A stretch of DNA of 11,731 nucleotides, taken from contig CAZSOU010000075.1 of NCBI GenBank assembly GCA_964608595.1, forward strand, positions 1 to 11,731, given 5' to 3'. The translations under genes were made by a program, and so were the position numbers. The DNA is from Oleiagrimonas sp964608595 (GTDB lineage Bacteria > Pseudomonadota > Gammaproteobacteria > Xanthomonadales > Rhodanobacteraceae). The notes beneath the pieces are model-generated. The model searched no databases, was not told where the DNA came from, and saw only the letters and a list, made by a program, of their open reading frames with translations. Positions 6,429-11,731 of this stretch are shown piece by piece. Numbering within the stretch: position 1 is the stretch's first letter; the number at the start of each line of letters is the position of its first letter.

Positions 6429-7712
6429 ATGGGTTGGCGGGCGAACATTCGCACCGGAGAGGGCGCGCCGCTGCTCTGGGCGTCGCTGGCGTTCTTCCTG
6501 ATTCTGACGTCTTACTACATCATCCGACCGGTACGCGACCAGTTGAGCGGCGCCGTGGGCTCGGTGGCGTTGCCGCTGTTCTATGCCGGCACATTCGTCG
6601 CCATGGTGGTGCTGACGCCGGTGTTCGGTTGGCTGGTGTCGCGTTTCGTGCGCCGGCGTCTGCTGGTCTGGGTGTACGGTTTTTTCATCCTCTGCCTGCT
6701 CGCGTTCGTGCCGGTGTTCATGGCACAGCAGCAAATCGGCGCGCGCACGCTGGGCATCGTGTTTTTCACCTGGGTCAGCGTGTTCAATTTGTTCGTGGTA
6801 TCGCTGTTCTGGAGCCTGATGGCGGACTTGTGGACCAGCGAGCAGGCGCGACGCCTGTTTCCGCTGATCGCCTTCGCCGGCATGATCGGCGCCCTGACCG
6901 GCCCGCCGTTGACGCGCGGTCTGGTCGGGATCGTCGGCGTGGCGCCGCTGCTGGCCGTTTCCGCGGCATTGCTGATTGCGGCGTTGATCGTGCTGCTCGG
7001 TCTGTCGTCGCACCAGGCCGGCGTGCGTCAGGCGGGCGCCGACCAGGCAATCGGCGGTTCGCTCTGGGCCGGCGTGCGCCAGGCATTCATGCAGCCGTTC
7101 GTGCGTTACATGGCCTTTCTGATGTTGCTCAGCGACGGCATCGGCACGCTGGCTTATGCGTTGGTCGCCGATTACGTCAAGGCACATGTCGACGGGCGGG
7201 TCGCGCGGCTGGAGTTCTATGCCGATCTCGACCTGGCCACCAATGTGCTCGGCATGGTGTTGCAACTGACATTGACGCGTTGGCTGCTGACGCGTTTCGG
7301 TGCGGCGTGGGGATTGATATTGCCGGCGCTCCTCAACGTGGCGCTGCTGGCAGTCATCGCCGTCCACGGCATGCAACCGGCGCTGGTTTTCGGCATCGGC
7401 ATATCGCTGCTGCTGGTGCTGCAGGTGGTGGTGCGCGGCATGCAATACGGCATGATCAAACCCGCCAGCGACGCGCTGTATTCGCGCGCATCCCGCGAAG
7501 CGCGTTACAAAGGCAAGAATTTCGTCGAAACCACGGTCTGGCGTTTCGGTGATCTGGTCGTCACCAGCGGCCTCAACGGCCTGCGCGCAGTGGGCGCCGG
7601 CACCGCCGTCATCGCCGGCCTGGGCGCCGGCTTGTCCGGCGTGGCCGCATGGATCGGCAAACGCGTCGGCGACGCCCCCGACCTGGAAAGCGATTCATCC
7701 CGGCCCCGGTAG
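6429..7712 (+). CDS. Npt1/Npt2-like (TLC/ATP-ADP translocase type) MFS transporter
   Basis: The 427-residue protein has about 12 hydrophobic segments. Two stretches point to the nucleotide-translocase branch: YYIIRPVRDQL (29-39) and the segment about 119-159 with FNLFVVSLFWSLMADLW, SEQARRLFPLIAF and GALTGPPLT. RPVRD in the first segment and the FNLF/FWS/MAD/EQ.RRLF pattern are hallmarks of the ATP/ADP carriers of intracellular bacteria and plastids and of their relatives in free-living proteobacteria. In free-living hosts the substrate is not known, so ATP/ADP exchange should not be assumed. The C-terminal part has KPASDALYSRASREARYKGKNF (344-365), also usual for the group. It begins 13 bases after the M48 stop with only a weak GGGA ribosome site, so translation may be coupled. 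It is the last gene of the probable lemA operon. Confidence 0.8.
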   Translation: MGWRANIRTGEGAPLLWASLAFFLILTSYYIIRPVRDQLSGAVGSVALPLFYAGTFVAMVVLTPVFGWLVSRFVRRRLLVWVYGFFILCLLAFVPVFMAQQQIGARTLGIVFFTWVSVFNLFVVSLFWSLMADLWTSEQARRLFPLIAFAGMIGALTGPPLTRGLVGIVGVAPLLAVSAALLIAALIVLLGLSSHQAGVRQAGADQAIGGSLWAGVRQAFMQPFVRYMAFLMLLSDGIGTLAYALVADYVKAHVDGRVARLEFYADLDLATNVLGMVLQLTLTRWLLTRFGAAWGLILPALLNVALLAVIAVHGMQPALVFGIGISLLLVLQVVVRGMQYGMIKPASDALYSRASREARYKGKNFVETTVWRFGDLVVTSGLNGLRAVGAGTAVIAGLGAGLSGVAAWIGKRVGDAPDLESDSSRPR

Positions 7713-7716
7713 GGAA

Positions 7717-7752
7717 CCTCGGAAAACCGCGGATCATCGGAGTTTTCCGTGG
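7717..7752. terminator. Hairpin after the Npt-like gene
   Basis: CGGAAAAC (7720-7727) is an exact reverse complement of GTTTTCCG (7742-7749), and two more G-C pairs extend it after one mismatch. It begins 5 bases after the transporter stop codon. No clear T run follows, so its role as terminator is uncertain; it overlaps the first arm of the adjacent REP pair, so the two structures may compete. Confidence 0.35.
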
Positions 7753-7815
7753 GAGGGGCCGGTGGCCCCGACAGGATGTACCGCATGATCCGTCGGGGCC
7801 ACCGGCTCTTCCCAC
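7749..7815. repeat. Head-to-head REP doublet (BIME-like)
   Basis: The 24-base arm at 7749-7772 is the reverse complement of 7792-7815 with two differences, both of which become G-U pairs in RNA; the spacer has 19 bases. Each arm also holds its own small hairpin, GGGGCC-GGT-GGCCCC (7755-7769) in the first. Each arm, read outward to inward, begins GTGGGA and ends in a C-rich CCGAC, which resembles the GTGGGAGCG...CGCGAC REP sequences of Pseudomonas and Xanthomonadales. It lies between two convergent stop codons, the usual place for such elements. REPs are thought to be moved by RAYT transposases and may stabilise 3' ends; no RAYT gene is in the window. Confidence 0.75.
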
Positions 7816-7872
7816 AAGGGTAGCTCCAGGGTGCAACGGTTTTTCAGGGTTCCCTGCAGGGAGTGGAATGCG

Positions 7873-9204
7873 TCAATCGTTGGGCAGGCCGCCCATCTTG
7901 CGGCTGATCCACAGAGCGATCAGCGTGCACACTGCGCCGGAAAGGAGGTACAGGCCGACGTAATCGGTGCCCAGGTACAACGCCAGCGCTAGCGCGGCCA
8001 GCGGCGCGAAGCCGGCGCCGATCAACCAGCCCAGATCGGAGGTGATGCGCGCGCCCGAGTAGCGGAAGTAGCTTTTGAAGCTGGAGCTCACCGCGCCGGC
8101 GGACTGGCCGTGCGAGAACCCGAGCAGTGCAAAGCCGACCAGAATGAACACGTAGCTCTGCAGAGTGCCGCCAGCCAGCATCAGGGCGGTCCAGCCGCTG
8201 TAGATGGCAATCAGGATGGCAAACAGTCCCAGGGTCACGCGGCGACCGATGCGGTCGGCGATGCGTCCGGACAGAAGCACGCACGGCATGGCGATCAAGG
8301 CGCCGATGATCTGCACGATCAAGAAGCTGGTCGGCGACTGTTCGGTGAATATCAACGCGAAAGCCAGGGCGAAAATGGTGACCAGATTGAACAGCGCATA
8401 GCTGGCCAGCGGCGCGAAGGCGCCCAGGGCGATGGACTTGCCCTGCGTACGGACCAGTTCGCCCATCGGCGAGGGTTCGAGTTCGCGGGCCTTGAGCTCT
8501 TCGGCATATTCCGGGCTGACCACCAGACGCAGACGCGCAAACAAGGCCACCACGTTGACGGCAAACGCCGTGAAGAACGGATAACGCCAGCCCCAGGCGT
8601 AGAATTCGTCATGCGCCAGGCTGGACCAGATGTAGGCAAACAGGGCGGCGGCAACGATGAAACCGATGGGGGCGCCCAGTTGCGGAATGGCCGCATACCA
8701 GCCGCGTTTGTTGCGCGGTGCGCGCAAGGCCAGCAGCGAGGCGGTACCGTTCCAGCTTCCGCCGATGGCGAAACCCTGGCCAAAACGCAGCACGATCAGC
8801 GCCGCGATCGCGAACCCGCCGATTTCGTGATACCCCGGCAGGAACGCGATGCCGACGGTGCAGAAGCCGAGCAGGAAAAGCGACACCGTCAGTTTCTGGG
8901 TGCGTCCGACCTTGCGCTGCATGGGCAGGAAGAACAGCGAGCCCAGCGGTTGTGCAATGAAGCCCAACGCGAAGATGGCGAACGAATAGAGCATGCCGTC
9001 CACTTCGCTGGCGAAGGGGAACATGACCTTCGGAAACACCAGCACGCAGGCCAGACCGAACACGAACAAGTCGAAGAATCCGACCGTGCGTCCGGTGATC
9101 ACGCCGACGGCGATGTCGCCGGGCGAAACGGTCTGTGCGTGGGAGCCGCCGATAGGTGCATCGGCGGCCGTCTGGATGTCGGGCTGGGCGTGACTTGTTG
9201 ACAT
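7873..9204 (-). CDS. MFS transporter, metabolite:H+ symporter (MHS)-like
   Basis: The 443-residue protein has about 12 membrane segments after a 30-residue polar N-terminus. GRTVGFFDLFVFG (38-50) is like the first segment of MHS symporters, and SGRIADRIGRRVT (312-324) is the MFS loop motif between segments in the second half. RFGQGFAIGGSWNGTA (140-155) corresponds to the MHS RxxQGxxxGGEW signature, but the usual Glu is replaced by Ser at 150. MHS proteins take up organic acids, shikimate, proline/betaine or oxoglutarate with protons; the substrate here cannot be told. The first-half loop (PMQRKVGRTQ, 94-103) is degenerate. The ATG at 9204 has a weak GGAA ribosome site. It is divergent from cyoA, with 229 bases between, and convergent with the Npt-like gene. 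Confidence 0.85.
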   Translation of the reverse strand: MSTSHAQPDIQTAADAPIGGSHAQTVSPGDIAVGVITGRTVGFFDLFVFGLACVLVFPKVMFPFASEVDGMLYSFAIFALGFIAQPLGSLFFLPMQRKVGRTQKLTVSLFLLGFCTVGIAFLPGYHEIGGFAIAALIVLRFGQGFAIGGSWNGTASLLALRAPRNKRGWYAAIPQLGAPIGFIVAAALFAYIWSSLAHDEFYAWGWRYPFFTAFAVNVVALFARLRLVVSPEYAEELKARELEPSPMGELVRTQGKSIALGAFAPLASYALFNLVTIFALAFALIFTEQSPTSFLIVQIIGALIAMPCVLLSGRIADRIGRRVTLGLFAILIAIYSGWTALMLAGGTLQSYVFILVGFALLGFSHGQSAGAVSSSFKSYFRYSGARITSDLGWLIGAGFAPLAALALALYLGTDYVGLYLLSGAVCTLIALWISRKMGGLPND

Positions 9205-9248
9205 GATGTTTCCGTGGGGAGCAGTCTTGCAGGTGTATTTGCGAGCGT

Positions 9249-9285
9249 ATTGTAATCAGACGCGCCGGATTTGGCACGACGTGCC
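9249..9285 (-). promoter_or_regulatory. Possible promoter and operator of the MHS transporter gene
   Basis: On the minus strand TACAAT (9254 down to 9249) is a fair -10 box, 45 bases upstream of the ATG. The place of a -35 box is taken by the palindrome GGCACG-A-CGTGCC (9273-9285), and no good -35 sequence is present there. A palindrome over the -35 position suits a repressor or activator site. Both calls come from sequence pattern only. Confidence 0.35.
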
Positions 9286-9353
9286 TGTTCCGGAAACGGT
9301 CGTCCGATGCTCGTGGGGCCAAAATCATGCCTGCAAACCGGCGCATCAGCCAT

Positions 9354-9366
9354 AGGACAAATTGTC
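9354..9366. promoter_or_regulatory. Palindromic operator candidate upstream of cyoA
   Basis: GGACAA-A-TTGTCC is a 6-1-6 perfect inverted repeat in the divergent region. Its centre is about 46 bases before the start point expected from the -10 box at 9394-9399. That position fits an activator site. The binding protein is not recognised. Confidence 0.4.
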
Positions 9367-9388
9367 CAATCGGCAAAACTCCGTCCGA

Positions 9389-9407
9389 GCGGGTATCATA
9401 CGCCCGC
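9389..9407 (+). promoter_or_regulatory. Probable -10 region of the cyo operon within an inverted repeat
   Basis: TATCAT at 9394-9399 is a reasonable -10 box, 35 bases before the cyoA ATG. It lies between GCGGG (9389-9393) and CCCGC (9403-9407), a 5-bp inverted repeat. The -35 place (about 9371-9376, CGGCAA) is poor, so the promoter may depend on an activator. Confidence 0.35.
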
Positions 9408-9433
9408 TTTGTCCCCCATTCCCATTTGAAGTC

Positions 9434-10447
9434 ATGCCAGTGAAACGACTACGCGGCCTGTTGCTGCTTCCTTTCGTGTTGCTTGGTGGTTGCCATATGG
9501 CGCTGCTGGACCCTGCCGGCGACGTGGCGCGCCAGCAAAGCGACATCATGATTACCACCACGATCATCATCGCCCTGATCATCGTGCCGGTACTGATCGC
9601 CGTCGGCATCGTCGCCTGGCGTTATCGTGCGTCCAACCACAAAAACGCCAGCTACGAGCCGGAGTGGGATCACTCTCCACAGATCGAATTGCTGGTGTGG
9701 GCCGGCCCGCTGCTGATCATCATCGCGGTCGGCGCGATCAGCTGGATCGGCACGCACAAGACCGATCCCTACAACAAATTGCATCGCATTTCCGCGGATC
9801 AACCCATCTCGGCAGACGTCAAGCCGCTGGAGGTGGACGTGGTGTCGATGCGCTGGAAATGGCTGTTCTTCTATCCGCAATACGGCATCGCCACGGTCAA
9901 CGAACTGGCCGCCCCGGTGGATCGTCCGATCCAGTTCAAGCTGACGTCTTCGGACATGATGGATTCGTTCTCCATCCCGGAGCTGGCCGGCATGATCTAC
10001 GTCATGCCCGGCATGCAGACGCAGTTGCACGCGGTGATCAACAAGCCCGGCAAGTACAAGGGCATGTCGGCCAACTACAGCGGCGCCGGATTCACCGACA
10101 TGCGCTTCTGGTTCTACGGCATGAGCAAGGATGACTTCAAGCAGTGGGTGGCCAAAGTGCGCGCCAGCGGCAACGCCTTGACCACTCAGGCCTATGGAAA
10201 GCTGCATGTGCCGCAGCGTGCGGTGCCGGTGAAATACTATTCGAGCTTCGCGCCCGATCTTTTCCCGCGCATTCTCAATCGCTGCGTCGAAAAGGGCCGG
10301 ACCTGCATGAGCCATCACATGCAGATGGCCGGCAAAGGCAAGCACGGCAAAGACGCCGCCGCCATGGCCGAGCATGGCCATGACGTCATGGTGACACCGT
10401 CCGCTTCGAACAAAAACGCTGCCGCATCCGACGCGGCCGCGCATTGA
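9434..10447 (+). CDS. cyoA: Cytochrome bo3-type quinol oxidase subunit II
   Basis: The 337-residue protein has a lipoprotein signal with lipobox LGGC (17-20), so Cys20 is probably lipidated, and two membrane segments at about 40-62 and 86-108. The periplasmic cupredoxin-like domain has the CyoA signature SMRWKWLFFYPQYGIATVNE (138-157), then SDMMDSFSIPELAGMIYVMPGMQTQLH (173-199 region) and NYSGAGFTDMRF (214-225). The CuA-binding cysteines of cytochrome c oxidase are absent, so this is the quinol type. The subunit supports the CyoB core in the inner membrane. The C-terminal tail is rich in His and Met (CMSHHMQM at 291-298, HGKD, EHGHDVM) and has two Cys (284, 291). The frame is open back to 9362, but the ATG at 9434 directly precedes the signal sequence. 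The cyoB start follows 23 bases after the stop codon. Confidence 0.95.
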   Translation: MPVKRLRGLLLLPFVLLGGCHMALLDPAGDVARQQSDIMITTTIIIALIIVPVLIAVGIVAWRYRASNHKNASYEPEWDHSPQIELLVWAGPLLIIIAVGAISWIGTHKTDPYNKLHRISADQPISADVKPLEVDVVSMRWKWLFFYPQYGIATVNELAAPVDRPIQFKLTSSDMMDSFSIPELAGMIYVMPGMQTQLHAVINKPGKYKGMSANYSGAGFTDMRFWFYGMSKDDFKQWVAKVRASGNALTTQAYGKLHVPQRAVPVKYYSSFAPDLFPRILNRCVEKGRTCMSHHMQMAGKGKHGKDAAAMAEHGHDVMVTPSASNKNAAASDAAAH

Positions 10448-10470
10448 TCCGCTTTTCCGGGATTCAGACC

Positions 10471-11731
10471 ATGCCTCATCGTTCCGACATATGGAATTTC
10501 CTGTTCGGGCGTTTCACGCTCGATTCGCTGCCCTTCCTGGCCAACAACGCCGAAGGCCATATTCTTCTGGTCACGCTTGCCGTCGTGGCGGTGATCGGCA
10601 TCGCCATTCTGGCGGCCATCACCAAATACAAGAAGTGGGGCTACCTGTGGCGCGAGTGGTTCACCAGCGTGGATCACAAGAAGCTCGGCATCATGTACAT
10701 GATCCTGGCCACGGTGATGCTGCTGCGCGGCTTCTCCGACGCCATCATGATGCGCTCGCAGCAGGCCATCGCCTTCGGCGACAACATGGGCTACCTGCCG
10801 CCGGAGCACTACGACCAGATCTTCACCGCGCACGGGTCGATCATGATCTTCTTCGTCGGCATGGCCTACATCGTGGGCCTGATGAACTACATCATGCCGC
10901 TGCAGATCGGCTCGCGCGACGTGGCCTTCCCGTTCCTCAACAACCTGAGCTTCTGGTTCACGTTCTGGGGCGCGATCATGTTCATGGTGTCGCTGTTCAT
11001 CGGTGACTTTTCCACCGCCGGCTGGCTGGGTTATCCGCCGGTGTCCGAACTGCAGCACAGTCCGACCGTCGGCACGGATTACTACATCTGGGGCCTGCAG
11101 CTGTCGGGTGTGGGCACCTTGCTGACCGGCATCAACTTCGTGGTCACCATCCTCAAGATGCGTGCGCCGGGCATGAGCCTGATGAAGATGCCCATGTTCA
11201 GCTGGACCACATTTGCCACCAGCGGCCTGATCGTCGTGACATTCCCGTTGCTGACGGTGTCGTTGCTGCTGCTGTCGCTGGACCGGTACCTGGGCATGCA
11301 TTTCTTCACCGCCGGTTTCGGCGGCAACCTGATGCTGTACATCAACCTGATCTGGGTCTGGGGCCATCCCGAGGTGTACATCCTGGTGCTGCCGTTGTTC
11401 GGCGTGTTTTCCGAAATCACCGCCACGTTCTCGCGCAAGGGCCTGTTCGGCTACTCCTCGATGGTGTATGCCACCCTGGCGATCATGGTGCTGTCCTACC
11501 TTGTGTGGCTGCATCACTTCTTCACCATGGGCTCGGGGTCGGCCGTCAACTCGTTCTTCTCGTTGACCACGATGATCATCTCGATTCCCACGGGCGCGAA
11601 GATCTTCAACTGGCTGTTCACCATGTACAAGGGACGGGTGCAATACACCGTGCCGATGCTGTGGACGATGGGTTTCCTGTTCACCTTCACCATCGGCGGC
11701 ATGACCGGCGTGATGCTGTCGGTGGCACCGG
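10471..11731 (+). CDS. cyoB: Cytochrome bo3-type quinol oxidase subunit I (3' end missing)
   Basis: The frame is open from the ATG at 10471 to the window edge, giving 420 residues of an expected 660 or so. It is the catalytic heme-copper subunit that reduces oxygen to water with electrons from ubiquinol and pumps protons. Visible key residues, matched by position to E. coli CyoB: the quinol-site residues R86, D90, H113 and Q116; the low-spin heme ligand H121 in FTAHGSIMIFF; the CuB ligands H299 (with the cross-linked Y303 in WGHPEVY) and H348-H349 in WLHHFF; and the proton-path E301. ISIPTGAKIFNWLFTMYKG (370-388) is also typical. All marker residues present in this part are intact, so the enzyme should be functional and use quinol, not cytochrome c. 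GGGA at 10459-10462 is a weak ribosome site. The gene is in one operon with cyoA; cyoC and cyoD would be expected to the right. Confidence 0.97.
   Translation, partial: MPHRSDIWNFLFGRFTLDSLPFLANNAEGHILLVTLAVVAVIGIAILAAITKYKKWGYLWREWFTSVDHKKLGIMYMILATVMLLRGFSDAIMMRSQQAIAFGDNMGYLPPEHYDQIFTAHGSIMIFFVGMAYIVGLMNYIMPLQIGSRDVAFPFLNNLSFWFTFWGAIMFMVSLFIGDFSTAGWLGYPPVSELQHSPTVGTDYYIWGLQLSGVGTLLTGINFVVTILKMRAPGMSLMKMPMFSWTTFATSGLIVVTFPLLTVSLLLLSLDRYLGMHFFTAGFGGNLMLYINLIWVWGHPEVYILVLPLFGVFSEITATFSRKGLFGYSSMVYATLAIMVLSYLVWLHHFFTMGSGSAVNSFFSLTTMIISIPTGAKIFNWLFTMYKGRVQYTVPMLWTMGFLFTFTIGGMTGVMLSVAP

Noticed and set aside
4313..6454. Open minus-strand frame of 713 codons.
   Set aside because: It lies opposite the M48 gene, its product is His/Arg/Gln-rich without domains, and long antisense frames are common in GC-rich DNA; the plus-strand protein has clear motifs.
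9362..9433. Upstream start for cyoA at 9362.
   Set aside because: It would put 24 residues before the lipoprotein signal and would overlap the promoter-like sequence at 9389-9407.
10315..11643. Open minus-strand frame of 442 codons.
   Set aside because: It is the antisense shadow of cyoA/cyoB; the plus-strand products have all expected catalytic residues.

Overview
The window is GC-rich proteobacterial chromosome with tightly packed genes. The gene content fits a gammaproteobacterium of the Xanthomonadales/Lysobacterales, possibly Rhodanobacteraceae: a lysine/alanine-rich histone H1-like protein, a TonB-like protein with a periplasmic repeat region, a lemA-M48 peptidase pair, a REP doublet and a cyo-type quinol oxidase. 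This placement rests on gene style and recalled family resemblance, not on a marker gene.

Layout: (1) 1-602, the 3' part of a very basic histone H1-like protein, then a clear intrinsic terminator. (2) 603-1156, a gap with no credible protein but several stem-loops, the last followed by seven T; it could hold a small RNA. (3) 1157-2191, a membrane-anchored TonB-like protein with a Gln/Ala/Lys-rich coiled coil. (4) 2192-2507, a convergent gap with a perfect 15-bp hairpin and an imperfect inverted repeat. (5) 2508-3740 (minus), an exported serine hydrolase of the beta-lactamase/class C fold, divergent from (6) 3789-7712, a probable three-gene operon: lemA, a membrane M48 peptidase with a long TerB-like C-terminal extension, and an Npt/TLC-type transporter of the ATP/ADP translocase superfamily. 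(7) 7713-7872, a convergent gap holding a head-to-head REP pair. (8) 7873-9204 (minus), a transporter of the metabolite:H+ symporter branch of the MFS. (9) 9205-9433, a divergent regulatory region with two 13-bp palindromes. (10) 9434-11731, cyoA and the first 420 codons of cyoB, encoding the quinol-oxidising heme-copper terminal oxidase.

Working together: cyoA and cyoB form the catalytic core of a proton-pumping cytochrome bo3-type oxidase; the rest of the operon should lie beyond the right edge. LemA, the M48 peptidase and the Npt-like carrier are co-transcribed by spacing and may form a membrane quality-control or envelope-stress unit, but that is inference. No CRISPR array, tRNA, rRNA, insertion sequence or prophage gene was seen. 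The window is largely ordinary housekeeping sequence; its less explained parts are the structured gap at 711-958, the C-terminal half of the M48 protein, and the palindromes before cyoA.
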